Source of the DNA: DAOTXL01 sp034435455
Lineage (GTDB): Bacteria; Chloroflexota; Anaerolineae; JAAYZQ01
Assembly (NCBI GenBank): GCA_034435455.1
Contig: DAOTXL010000128.1
Coordinates: 27,816 to 91,815, forward strand
Direction: 5' to 3'
Length of the DNA: 64,000 nt
The position numbers were made by a program, and so were the translations under genes. Position 1 is the stretch's first letter. The number at the start of each line of letters is the position of its first letter. Positions 35,110 through 43,482 of the stretch are shown piece by piece. The notes beneath the pieces were generated by a model. That model saw only the letters and a program-made list of their open reading frames with translations, searched no databases and was not told the DNA's origin.

Positions 35110-36258
35110 TCACTGCTTTTCCAGGTCCAGGATCCCGGCCCAGTCTACCGTGGCGATCCAGTTGGGGCGAACGGTCCCATCCTCGGCATAGCGGGGTCCC
35201 CGGGGGGCACTGACCCCTGGCAGGCCGACCTCTGCCGCTTTCCTCTTTAGCTCTCCCACGATTTTGTCGGCCCACGAGGGGGGCAGCCAGTAGCGGGTGC
35301 CCCACGACCCCAGAAAGTTGGAGGTCCAGGGTTCGGAGGTCAGGTCGATCCGCCGCTGCCAGTCAGCCGGTTCGAGGGTCAATCCGTCGCCGGTGGCATA
35401 GTCCACCAGGCCGTAGATCTTGATCAGATCATATTCTTTGCGCTCTGGGTAGGTTGCATGAGAGCCGCCGGCTACGTATGCAACCGGGTGGTTGCCGTCC
35501 AGGGTCACGTCACGATGTTTCCAGGGTTTGGTCAGGCGGGAATGGTGGCCTACGTAGGTCAGGTAGGCCGGCGGTTCCTGAAAGTTGCCTGCGGAGTTCA
35601 GGCGGAAAAAGAGGTACATCCCCTCCCAGTCACCTTCATGGTCGTTCATGCCGCCGAAGGAGGTGGCCCAATCGTTGTAGCCGTAGAAGAACCAGTATTG
35701 CAGGCAAAGGTAGTCGCGGTCCCGGCTGAGGCGGTGGTAGTAGGTATAATTGGGCCGGTCGGGCTGGCTGCGGGCATAGTTTTCGGCGGCGGCCTGCTGG
35801 ATTTCGGGCGGCAGGTTCAGGCGCGGCAGGTCCTGTGGAGAACGTTTGCCCTGGGCCAGCAGGCTCAGCACCAGGTCGTTCCACCAGAACAGGCCGGCTG
35901 CCTTCTGGGTCTTGGCGCTGAGCCAGCGGTAGGCCAGCCGAGCCAGTTCCTCCTGCCAGTGCGTGACCCGGTATGACACGGCGCCGAGCGCGTTCAAGAT
36001 ATCGGTGCCCCAGCGGGCGATCACCTCCTGATCGGCCAGGGAGGCCGATACCGATTGGAGGTAGAGGTCCGGCTGATGGCGGTAGTGCTGCGCCAGCCGG
36101 GAAGGGAAGACCTGCCCCTGGCCGGCAAGCGGGGTGGCGACCCCTTTCTGGCGGAGGGTACAGTAGCCCACGAAGTCGTCCACGGCCATGGGGTAGAACT
36201 GTTCCCCCCTGGCGAACTGCAGGATCGGGACATATTTTTCGTGCAGGGCCTCGGCCAT
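35110..36258 (-). CDS. Vps62-like protein of unknown function
   Basis: A 382-aa soluble protein with features of the Vps62-related family: YWFFYGYND, NDHEGDWEGMYLFFRL, VGHHSRL and GNHPVAYVAGGSHATYP. Such proteins occur in plants, fungi and scattered bacteria, with no firmly known biochemical role. There is no signal peptide or membrane helix. It lies 15 bp before kbl but has no evident tie to threonine metabolism. Upstream is a 286-bp repeat block, so its transcription may depend on readthrough from the threonine dehydrogenase gene. Confidence 0.75.
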   Translation of the reverse strand: MAEALHEKYVPILQFARGEQFYPMAVDDFVGYCTLRQKGVATPLAGQGQVFPSRLAQHYRHQPDLYLQSVSASLADQEVIARWGTDILNALGAVSYRVTHWQEELARLAYRWLSAKTQKAAGLFWWNDLVLSLLAQGKRSPQDLPRLNLPPEIQQAAAENYARSQPDRPNYTYYHRLSRDRDYLCLQYWFFYGYNDWATSFGGMNDHEGDWEGMYLFFRLNSAGNFQEPPAYLTYVGHHSRLTKPWKHRDVTLDGNHPVAYVAGGSHATYPERKEYDLIKIYGLVDYATGDGLTLEPADWQRRIDLTSEPWTSNFLGSWGTRYWLPPSWADKIVGELKRKAAEVGLPGVSAPRGPRYAEDGTVRPNWIATVDWAGILDLEKQ

Positions 36259-36295
36259 GACTTTCCCTTTTTGTGAGATCTCGGCCGCCTGCCGT

Positions 36296-36544
36296 TCAGG
36301 ACTGCTGAAAAAGTCCTGAAGCCTGACCGCCGAGGCGCCGAGAACGCAGAGAATCTGACAGCTTGTCTGAAAACCACCAAGGACACGAAAGACACCAAGG
36401 ATTTTCAGCTATTTCCTTTGTGTTCCTTTATGACCTTAGCCTGTGTGACCACCTTTTCAGACTAGCCCTGAGAGCAATGGCCTGAAAATCTCCGCGCCCT
36501 CCGCCTCTGCGGTTGAGACAAAGGTTTTTCAGCCCCTCCTGGCC
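36296..36544. repeat. Composite palindromic repeat block
   Basis: The gap between the Vps62-like and threonine dehydrogenase genes is filled by an outer imperfect inverted repeat. The left arm (gctgaaaaagtcctgaag, ccgccgaggcgccgagaacg) pairs with the right arm (tctccgcgccctccgcctct, gtttttcagc). A different 112-bp element (36358-36469) sits inside it. An 8-bp hairpin tcaggact/agtcctga starts the block at 36296-36319. Confidence 0.65.
36358..36469 (-). mobile_element. 112-bp terminal-inverted-repeat element, copy B
   Basis: Ends are acagcttgtctgaaaa and ttttcagactagccct. Read on the minus strand it matches copy A at 51898-52009 at about 103 of 112 positions by eye. It has no coding capacity, as expected of a MITE-like element. 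Confidence 0.7.
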
Positions 36545-37528
36545 TCAGGCTTCCTGGCCGCCCGGATACAGCCGGCCCTCGGCATGGCGGCGGGTCAGCC
36601 GGGCCAGCATGTCGATCACCATGGCGGGCAGGTCATAGTCGGGCTGCCAGCCCCATTCCTGGCGGGCGGCGCTGTCGTCAATGGAGCGCGGCCATGAATC
36701 GGCGATCGCCTGCCGAAAGTCCGGCTCATAGCTTACCTCAAAATCGGGGATGTGCTTCTGGATCTCGGCGGCCAGCTCGCCCGCCGAAAAGCTCATGGCG
36801 GCCAGGTTAAAGTCGGTGTGGTGCTTGAGCCGTGCCAGGTCGGCTTCCATCAGGTCTATGGTGGCCTTGATGCAGTCGGGCATGTACATCATCGGCAGGA
36901 CGGTGTCTTGACGCACGAAGCAGGTGTAGCGTTTGTGGGCCACCGCTTCGTAAAAGATGGCGACGGCATAGTCGGTGGTGCCCCCCCCGGGCAGCGTTTC
37001 GGCGCTGATGATGCCCGGATAGCGCACCCCGCGCACATCTACCCCAAAGCGCCGCACGTAATAGTTCCCCAGCAGCTCGCCGGTGACCTTGGTGATGCCG
37101 TACATCGTGGTGGGGCGGAGGACGGTTTCCTGGGGGGTGTGGTCGCGGGGGGTCTCTGGGCCGAACGCGGCAATCGAGCTGGGACAAAAGACCCGGGTCA
37201 AACCTCGCTCGCGGGCTATCTCCAGGACGTTGTACAGGCCGTTGATGTTCACGTCCCAACACAGGTGCGGTTTTTGCTCCCCGACCGCCGAGAGGATGGC
37301 CGCCATGTGGTAGATGGTATCGATCTGGTATTTTTCGACGACCGCTTCCAGGGCTGCCCGGTCGGTGACGTCGAGAAATTCAAAGGGGCCGCCTTCATAC
37401 AGAACAGCGCCCGGCTTTGTCCTGTGTCCGGCGGCCACCACATTCTCCGCGCCGTAGCGCCGGCGCAGTTCCACCGTCAATTCCGAGCCGATCTGACCGA
37501 CCGCCCCGGTTACGAGGATTTTCTTCAT
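36545..37528 (-). CDS. tdh: L-threonine 3-dehydrogenase, SDR (epimerase-like) type
   Basis: A 327-aa extended SDR. NAD motif TGAVGQIGSEL (7-17), FCPSSIAAFGPETP (114-127), catalytic pair Tyr143/Lys147 in TMYGITKVTGELLGNYY, RYPGIIS and PGGGTTDYAVAIFYEA are the signature of epimerase-like threonine dehydrogenases. The product, 2-amino-3-ketobutyrate, is used by kbl. ATG 37528 is chosen for the conserved first strand; ATG 37546, six codons upstream, is also possible. The promoter at 37581-37609 fits both. Confidence 0.92.
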   Translation of the reverse strand: MKKILVTGAVGQIGSELTVELRRRYGAENVVAAGHRTKPGAVLYEGGPFEFLDVTDRAALEAVVEKYQIDTIYHMAAILSAVGEQKPHLCWDVNINGLYNVLEIARERGLTRVFCPSSIAAFGPETPRDHTPQETVLRPTTMYGITKVTGELLGNYYVRRFGVDVRGVRYPGIISAETLPGGGTTDYAVAIFYEAVAHKRYTCFVRQDTVLPMMYMPDCIKATIDLMEADLARLKHHTDFNLAAMSFSAGELAAEIQKHIPDFEVSYEPDFRQAIADSWPRSIDDSAARQEWGWQPDYDLPAMVIDMLARLTRRHAEGRLYPGGQEA

Positions 37529-37580
37529 TTCTCTTCTTTCTGTCATAGAAAGGTCCCCCTGTCGTTGGATAGGCGGTGTG

Positions 37581-37609
37581 AGTATATCACAGCTCTCCCA
37601 TTTCGTCAA
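37581..37609 (-). promoter_or_regulatory. Promoter of the threonine-degradation genes
   Basis: Minus-strand TTGACG (37609-37604), 17-nt spacer, TATACT (37586-37581), about 50 bp before the threonine dehydrogenase start. Confidence 0.75.
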
Positions 37610-37806
37610 ACCCATCTTCACCAGGGGGAGAGGGCAGGTTGGGTCCGGGCCCCTTGCGCCCGGCAGGGCCCGCCGGGGGGTTCTTCAGGGCGACCCGGTT
37701 CACAGAGATGCCGGTCAACGGCGTCCTGACCGACCCTCTGCCGCCTGCTCCTCGACGGGGGGCGCCGAAGGAGCTGCCTGTGGCGCGGAGGGGCGTCTCC
37801 GCCCCT

Positions 37807-39072
37807 TCAGGCGGAGGAACAGGGTGACGCCCTTTCGGCTCCGCCGGAACCTTCCGTACACCGATCCAGGTAGCCGTCCATGTCGGCCGAGACCACACGG
37901 GCCCGTTGGTTTATCTCTTCCAGCACGCGCATGATCGCCCAGGAGACCATGAGCTGCACCCCAACCAGGATCAACATGGCGCTGCCCAACAGGTACAGCC
38001 GCAGCCTGCTTACCGGCCAACCGGCAAAGCCGAACCTCAGGCTGATGGCGCCGGCCACCAGCCCGGCCAACACGGCCAGCAGCCCCATCCAGCCAAAGTG
38101 TCGGTCCAGTGGCGGGTCAAAGATCGGCCTGCCAAACAGCCCCTGTCACACCGGCTGGCGGTGGAACAGCGATACCAGGTAGTTGAAGGTGGCTCCCAGG
38201 CTAAAGATGCTGACCCCGCTCACCGTCAGCACCTGGGCGGCAAACAGCCCCAGGGTGCCCCATGTGCCCAGTTCGGTGATGCCCCGCAGGCGCACCACCA
38301 CCAACGCCAGGCCCACGAGCCCCGCCAGGGCCACACAGGCTGCCCCGATCGCTCCCAGCAGCCGCACCGGATTGTATTGCAGGGCGGTCCAGACGATCGA
38401 GTGCAGAAAGCGGGTGCCGTTGCCGAGGATGGTGAGCTTGGAGCGGCCCAGCCGTTCGGCATAAGGGATCGGGACCTCGACCATGGTCAGCCCTTCGTGC
38501 AGGGCGCGGGTGCTCATCACCGGGGTAAAGTTCAGGCCGTCGGGGAGGGGATAGAGACGGGGGAGAACCTCCCGCCGGATGAGCCGCATCCCGCTGGCGC
38601 TGTCGGAAACACGCTGGTTGCCGAGCAGGCTGACCAGGGCGGCGAACAAGAGGTTGCCTGCCCGCCGGCTGAGGGGCATTTCACTCCTGGCCCCCGCCAT
38701 GTGCGAGCCGATGACCAGGTCGGCCTGCTGCTGCCGCGCGGCATCCAGCAGGGTGGGGAACTGTTCGGGCGGGTAGGTGCCGTCGGCGTCGAGGAACCCC
38801 AACCATTTCCCCTGGGCCTGGGCGAAACCGGTCTTGAGGGCCGCACCATAGCCGTGGTGGGTGGGATGGCGCACCGGCTTTACAGCGGGGTAGCGGGCGG
38901 CGATCTCGGCCGTGCGGTCGCGGGAGCCATCGTCCACGACGATCAGCTCCAACTCTGCGCCCCTTGCCTCCAACGCCGGGCGGGTGGCCAGCACCCGCTC
39001 GATAATGCAGGCGATGCCGTCCTCTTCGTTGTAGGCCGGAATGACGATTGAGAGTATCTCTTTGTTTTGCAT
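37807..39072 (-). pseudogene. GT2 (dolichyl-phosphate-sugar synthase-like) glycosyltransferase with in-frame TGA
   Basis: The frame from ATG 39072 (GGGAGGGAAAAGAACC before it) encodes a membrane GT2 enzyme: LSIVIPAYNEEDG (7-19), VVDDGSRDRT, the DAD motif at 95-97, then helices from about 240. Codon 309 (38148-38146) is TGA, but the same frame continues without a break for 112 more codons, starting QGLFGRPIFDPPLDRHFGW and adding two more helices that are normal for this family. A single CGA-to-TGA change would explain it. It may be a fresh pseudogene, a readthrough gene or an assembly error. The N-terminal catalytic domain is intact. Confidence 0.8.
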
Positions 39073-39190
39073 GGTTCTTTTCCCTCCCCTCTGCCGAGCT
39101 GAACCTTTCCGGGGGTTGGGGGACCGCCGTTGCAAAACCCCATTGCCTCTCCCTGCACTGCATGGCGGCGGTGATCCATTGTTCGCATCC

Positions 39191-39219
39191 AGTACACAAT
39201 ACTCTGGCGGCATTGTCAA
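39191..39219 (-). promoter_or_regulatory. Promoter of the GT2 gene
   Basis: Minus-strand TTGACA (39219-39214), 17-nt spacer, TGTACT (39196-39191), about 110 bp before the GT2 start. Confidence 0.65.
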
Positions 39220-39486
39220 TAGCCTGGCAATGTTAGCATTTGGATGGCGACAGGCACCACACGGATTCTGACACGGATACACGGAGGGCTCATGTTTAGA
39301 TCGGGTGCAAAGGAATTGGCCGCCTACCACCGTCTATTGTGTTCTCCTCGCTTTGCGCCGCTCAGGGGGAGGGGTGAGGCACCGCCACGCTGCACGAATT
39401 CTGGACATGAGCCACACGGAGAAGCCCCCTGCCTTCTTTCCCCGGTGAGGCCTCTGCTGCCGTTGCGCGTGAGGGGAGCATCCTCT
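39220..39486. other. Intergenic DNA without a supported gene
   Basis: Between the GT2 and mttB-like promoters I see no convincing frame with a ribosome site. A short tandem similarity (cacggattctgacacggata) near 39258-39283 looks like degenerate repeat DNA. Nothing else is recognised. Confidence 0.5.
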
Positions 39487-39514
39487 TTGACACCGGTCGG
39501 ACTCGTGTTATAAT
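39487..39514 (+). promoter_or_regulatory. Promoter of the mttB-like operon
   Basis: TTGACA (39487-39492), 16-nt spacer and TATAAT (39509-39514) are perfect consensus boxes. The leader to the ATG at 39700 is about 180 nt and contains the structured element at 39571-39643. Confidence 0.8.
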
Positions 39515-39570
39515 GCTCCCCGTTTGGCAACGCCAACAGGGGCGCCCAATAGCAACCAGGGGCAGTTTTG

Positions 39571-39643
39571 AAAGAGTCGCCCTGTTCCCTGGCACGCCAC
39601 CAGGGATGAAAAGGGTAGGGGCAGCCCTCGCGGCTGCCCGGGG
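39571..39643 (+). promoter_or_regulatory. Two-hairpin leader element, copy 1
   Basis: A 73-nt stretch aligned to 46966-47038 (minus) at about 79 percent identity by eye. Hairpin 1 is CCCTGG/CCAGGG; hairpin 2 is GGGCAGCC-CTCGC-GGCTGCCC. Both stems carry paired changes in the other copy. It ends 56 nt before the mttB-like start. Confidence 0.6.
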
Positions 39644-39699
39644 GACAGGGGCAAGCCCTGCCCCTACCGGTCCGCCGTTTATTTTCAAGGGAGTCCAAG

Positions 39700-41118
39700 A
39701 TGGCTGTCGTCCAACCTAAAATTTCTGTTCTGACGCCGGAGCAGATCGAGCAGGTTCACCATTACGCACTGGGCATCCTGTCGTCAGTGGGGGTGCGGGT
39801 GGATTCGGAGCGGGCCAGGCGGCTGCTGGCTCAGGCCGTCGGACCGGCCGGCATTGCCGGCGATCGGGTGCGCATTCCCGGTGAACTGGTCGAGTGGGCC
39901 CTGGCGGCTGCCCCCCGTGCGGTGGAGGTCTATGACCGGCGGGGCAACCTGGCCTTCCGCCTGCCGGACCGGGCGCGGTTTGGCATCGGCGTGACGGTCC
40001 TCTACTACCAGGACCCTGAGACCGATGCGGTGGTGCCCTTTGGCCGGCAGCATATGGCGGCCATGGTCCGCCTGGGTGGGGCGCTGCCCAATTTCGATGT
40101 TATTTCGACCGTAGGCATCGTTCAGGACGTGCCGCCAGAGGTGTCGGACCTGTACGCGGCGCTGGAGATGGTTGCCAATACGGTCAAGCCGCTGGTCCTC
40201 CTGGTCTCCGATGAGGAGGCCTTTCCTGTGGTGCTCGACCTGCTGGAAGAACTGCATGGCGACCTGTCTTCTCGCCCGTTCGTCATCCCCTATTTCAACC
40301 CTATTACGCCGCTGGTGATCAACCGGGGCACGGCCGACAAGATGGTGGCGGCCATTGAGCGCGGCCTGCCGTTCATCTATTCCAACTATGGCATGGCCGG
40401 CGCCTCTACGCCGATCACCCCGGCCGGGACGCTGGCCCTGCTGACGGCCGAACTTCTGGCCGGCCTGGTCCTCAGCCAGTTGATCCGGGAGGGTGCGCCG
40501 GTGATCCTCGGCAGCCTGCCGGCATTCTTTGACATGAGGGGCATGGGCAGCTTTTACGATCCGGCGAGCTATGGGGTGGACCTGGCCTGTGCGGAGATGA
40601 TGGCTCACTATCGCCTGCCCCACGCCGGCACGTCGGGGGCGGGCATGGGCTGGGGGCCGGACCTCATCGCTGCCGGGCACCAATGGCTCAACCACCTGGT
40701 GAGCTGCATCGGCCAGGTGGGATTGGTCCCCTTTGTGGGCGATAATTTGGGGTCCAAGGCCTTCTCGCCGGCCATTATCGTCTATGCCGACGAGATCATC
40801 GCCCAGGCCCGGCGGTTTGCCCAGGGCTTTTCCCTGGATGACGAGGCGGTGGCCCTGGAAGAGATCGCGCAGGCCGGGCCGGGCGGCAGCTTTCTGACCT
40901 CAGGCCTGACGCTCAGGCTGTTCCGCCGCGCCTGCTACCGCAGCGACCTCTTTCCCATCCTGACCCTGGAGGAGTGGCAGGCCAGAGGGTGTCCGCGGGC
41001 CGACGATCTGCTGCGGCAACGTACCCGGCAGTTGCTGGCCGAGGCAGAGGCCCCGGCCGACCATGCCGGGCTGCTCGCAAGCGGCGAGGCTTTCATCCGT
41101 AGCCGGGCGGTCCGTTGA
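39700..41118 (+). CDS. MttB/trimethylamine-methyltransferase superfamily protein (no pyrrolysine)
   Basis: A 472-aa member of the MttB superfamily (COG5598), with PKISVLTPEQIEQVHHYALG at the start, the VGVRVDSERARRLL segment, and late motifs HAGTSGAGMGWGPDL and FVGDNLGSKAFSP. The frame has no internal TAG, so it belongs to the non-pyrrolysine branch whose known members demethylate quaternary amines such as glycine betaine onto a corrinoid protein. No corrinoid protein or activator gene is adjacent, so its methyl acceptor is unknown. AAGGGAGTCCAAG precedes the ATG. It heads an operon with transporter-like genes. Confidence 0.88.
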   Translation: MAVVQPKISVLTPEQIEQVHHYALGILSSVGVRVDSERARRLLAQAVGPAGIAGDRVRIPGELVEWALAAAPRAVEVYDRRGNLAFRLPDRARFGIGVTVLYYQDPETDAVVPFGRQHMAAMVRLGGALPNFDVISTVGIVQDVPPEVSDLYAALEMVANTVKPLVLLVSDEEAFPVVLDLLEELHGDLSSRPFVIPYFNPITPLVINRGTADKMVAAIERGLPFIYSNYGMAGASTPITPAGTLALLTAELLAGLVLSQLIREGAPVILGSLPAFFDMRGMGSFYDPASYGVDLACAEMMAHYRLPHAGTSGAGMGWGPDLIAAGHQWLNHLVSCIGQVGLVPFVGDNLGSKAFSPAIIVYADEIIAQARRFAQGFSLDDEAVALEEIAQAGPGGSFLTSGLTLRLFRRACYRSDLFPILTLEEWQARGCPRADDLLRQRTRQLLAEAEAPADHAGLLASGEAFIRSRAVR

Positions 41119-41120
41119 CC

Positions 41121-42497
41121 ATGAGCCTCTTGCGCCTTGTGCAACGTCCCCTGCACCGGGTGGCCGCCTTGCTGCTGCAACTCGACCACCCTGCTCCGCC
41201 CCGCACCGACGCCGAGTTCGCCGCCGAGGTGGAGCGCCATTACCGCTGGAACTTTGTCTTCAACCTCCTCGATGGGGCGACCTTCTGGTTTGGCATCAGC
41301 TTTGTCTCCTCGTCCACCATCGCCCCGCTGTTCATCAGCAAGCTGACCTCCAGTCCGTTGCCCATCGGCCTGTTGGCGGTCATTGCCCAGGCAGGTTGGT
41401 TCCTGCCCCAGGTCTTTACGGCCAACGGCGTGCAACGGCTGCCCCGGAAAAAGCCGGTCGTCGTCAACCTGGGGTTCTTTTTGGAACGGCTGCCGCTGGG
41501 GCTGGTGTTGGCTTCTGCCCTGGTGGCCGGACGGTCGAGCAGCCTGGCGCTGGTGCTCTTTTTCGTCGGCATCGCCTGGCACTCCCTGGGGGCGGGGGTG
41601 GTGGCCACCGCCTGGCAGGACCTGATCGCCCGGTGCTTCCCGGTGGACCGGCGCGGGCGCTTTTTCGGGATCACCAATTTTCTGGGGGCCGGCATGGGGG
41701 CGGCCGGGGCGGCGCTCAGCGCCTGGCTGCTAAAGACCATTCCTTTTCCTGCCAGCTTTGTCTATCTGTTTGCCATCGCCGCCGGGGGGCTGTTGCTCAG
41801 TTGGAGCTTTCTGGCCCTGGTCCGGGAGCCGGCCCAGCCGGCCGACCTACCCCCGCAGAGCAACCGCCAGTTTCTGGCCGGGCTACCCGCCCTGATCCGC
41901 AGGGACCACAACTTTCGCCGGTTTCTGATAGCCCGGTCGTTGCTGGCCCTGGGGGGCATGGGCAGTGGCTTTGTCACGGTGGCTGCGCTGGCCCGCTGGC
42001 AGGTTCCCGACAGTACGGTGGGGGTCTATACTGCGGTCTACCTGTTGAGCCAGACGGTGGGCAACCTGGCCTTTGGCCTGCTGGCCGACCGGTTTGGGCA
42101 CAAGCTGTCGCTCGAGCTGGGGGCGTTGGCCGCGACGCTGGCTTTTGCCGTGGCCTGGCTGGCGCCCGTGCCGGGATGGTATTACGGCCTTTTTGCCCTG
42201 CAGGGCATCACCTTCAGCTCCATCCTGGTCTCCGGCATTCTGGTGGCGTTAGAGTTCTCCGAGCCGCAGCTCCGGCCCACCTACGTGGGGCTGGCCAATA
42301 CGGCGGTGGGGCTGGTCGGCATGGTCGCGCCGTTGCTGGGGGCGGCGCTGGCGGGCATCGGCTATGGCTGGACCTTTGCCGTCAGCGCGGCCGTCAGCCT
42401 GGCGGCGACGGTCTCCCTGCACTGGTGGGTGCGCGAGCCGCGATGGATGCCGGTCACAAAACTGTGCTACCGAGAGGCAGAGGACGCAGAAGTGTAG
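41121..42497 (+). CDS. MFS transporter
   Basis: A 458-aa major-facilitator permease with about twelve helices. After a 40-residue cytoplasmic N-terminus come helices from FNLLDGATFWFGISF; the central loop (about 225-260) is PAQPADLPPQS; the conserved A-loop in the second half is LADRFGHKLSLELGAL. It starts 2 bp after the mttB-like stop (ATG 41121; a TTG at 41115 is alternative). The last ten codons resemble the cgagaggcagaggacgcaga repeat seen elsewhere, so the C-terminus may be repeat-derived. Substrate might be a methylated amine, by position only. Confidence 0.85.
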   Translation: MSLLRLVQRPLHRVAALLLQLDHPAPPRTDAEFAAEVERHYRWNFVFNLLDGATFWFGISFVSSSTIAPLFISKLTSSPLPIGLLAVIAQAGWFLPQVFTANGVQRLPRKKPVVVNLGFFLERLPLGLVLASALVAGRSSSLALVLFFVGIAWHSLGAGVVATAWQDLIARCFPVDRRGRFFGITNFLGAGMGAAGAALSAWLLKTIPFPASFVYLFAIAAGGLLLSWSFLALVREPAQPADLPPQSNRQFLAGLPALIRRDHNFRRFLIARSLLALGGMGSGFVTVAALARWQVPDSTVGVYTAVYLLSQTVGNLAFGLLADRFGHKLSLELGALAATLAFAVAWLAPVPGWYYGLFALQGITFSSILVSGILVALEFSEPQLRPTYVGLANTAVGLVGMVAPLLGAALAGIGYGWTFAVSAAVSLAATVSLHWWVREPRWMPVTKLCYREAEDAEV

Positions 42498-42506
42498 AGA
42501 GGGACC

Positions 42507-43415
42507 ATGTCTGTCTTGTTGAATGTGGTGCTGCCGGTCTTTTTAGTGGTCGGCGTGGCGGCGCTGGCGCAGGCTCGCCTGCACCTTGAGGTCAAGACCC
42601 TGTCGCGGGCTACCTTCTACCTCTTTGCGCCGGCCCTGGTTTTCGACTCGCTCCTCAGTTCGGGCATCGGGGGCCGGGAATTCGGCCAGGTCGCTGCTGC
42701 CGTGTTGCTGCTCACCCTGTTGTTGTGGGGGCTGGCGGCCGTTGCGGCCCGGCTTCTCCGGCTGCAAGGGCCTACTCGGGCCGCTTTCCTGGCGGCGATC
42801 CTGTTGATGAACGCCGGCAACTTTGGGCTGCCCATCAATCTGTTCGCCTTTGGGCTGCCGGGGCTGGCCTGGGCGTCGCTGTACTACACGGTCAGCGCCA
42901 TGCTCAGCTCCAGCCTGGGGGTGTACCTCACGGCCCGGGGCCGGTCCTCACCCCGCCTGGCGCTGCGCCGGATGGTCGGTGTGCCGTTGGTGTATGGGGC
43001 GGCCCTGGGTCTGGCCCTGAACCTGGGGGGGGTGACCCTCCCTGAACCGGTGGGGAAAGCGGTGCACCTCCTGGGGCAGGCTTCGATCCCGGCCATGCTC
43101 ATAGTGCTGGGGGTGCAACTGGCCGAGACGTTTCGTGAGCGGCAGAACCGGCTTCATCTGCCGGCTCTGGCTGTCGTCGCTGTGGCCCGGCTGGTGGTGG
43201 CCCCGGCCCTGGCCTGGGGGCTGGCCTGGCTAATCGGCCTGCGGGGGCTGGCGCACAACGTGGTCGTGCTGGAGAGCGCCATGCCCACCGCCGTGATCAC
43301 CACCATTCTGGCTGCCGAGTTCGGTTCCGACTCGCGGTTCGCTGCCCTGTGCGCCCTGGTCACGACCCTGCTCAGCCTGGCGACGCTGACCTTGCTGCTC
43401 AACTGGCTCATGTAG
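42507..43415 (+). CDS. AEC-family (auxin efflux carrier-like) transporter
   Basis: A 302-aa permease with ten helices in two five-helix halves. MNAGNFGLPINLFAFG in helix 4 is the AEC hallmark, and the second half has LIVLGVQLAETF and SAMPTAVITTILAAEFG. Bacterial relatives move malonate, malate or other small anions; the ligand is unknown here. It follows the MFS gene by 9 bp. Confidence 0.88.
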   Translation: MSVLLNVVLPVFLVVGVAALAQARLHLEVKTLSRATFYLFAPALVFDSLLSSGIGGREFGQVAAAVLLLTLLLWGLAAVAARLLRLQGPTRAAFLAAILLMNAGNFGLPINLFAFGLPGLAWASLYYTVSAMLSSSLGVYLTARGRSSPRLALRRMVGVPLVYGAALGLALNLGGVTLPEPVGKAVHLLGQASIPAMLIVLGVQLAETFRERQNRLHLPALAVVAVARLVVAPALAWGLAWLIGLRGLAHNVVVLESAMPTAVITTILAAEFGSDSRFAALCALVTTLLSLATLTLLLNWLM

Positions 43416-43482
43416 GCAACCGCTTGCCGGCGGCCTGTTTTTGCAGGAACCTGTTGTTCGATGTGATGCTCTGGACGGTGAT

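Noticed and set aside
37610..37806. Terminator between the GT2 gene and the threonine dehydrogenase promoter
   Set aside because: Only a short ggggcg/cgcccc stem near 37791 is present with no T-tract, too weak to call.
38146..38148. Selenocysteine insertion at the in-frame TGA
   Set aside because: GT2 enzymes have no cysteine or selenocysteine role at this site, and no convincing SECIS-like hairpin was seen after the codon.
39244..39513. Small frames in the gap upstream of the mttB-like gene
   Set aside because: They lack ribosome sites and conserved features, and part of the region is promoter and repeat DNA.
39700..41118. Pyrrolysine in the MttB-like protein
   Set aside because: The frame was read through and has no internal TAG; it belongs to the non-pyrrolysine branch.
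42466..42497. The last codons of the MFS gene as a separate repeat element
   Set aside because: gagaggcagaggacgcagaa resembles a repeat arm seen near 36331, but it is short and single-armed, so it is only mentioned in the gene entry.
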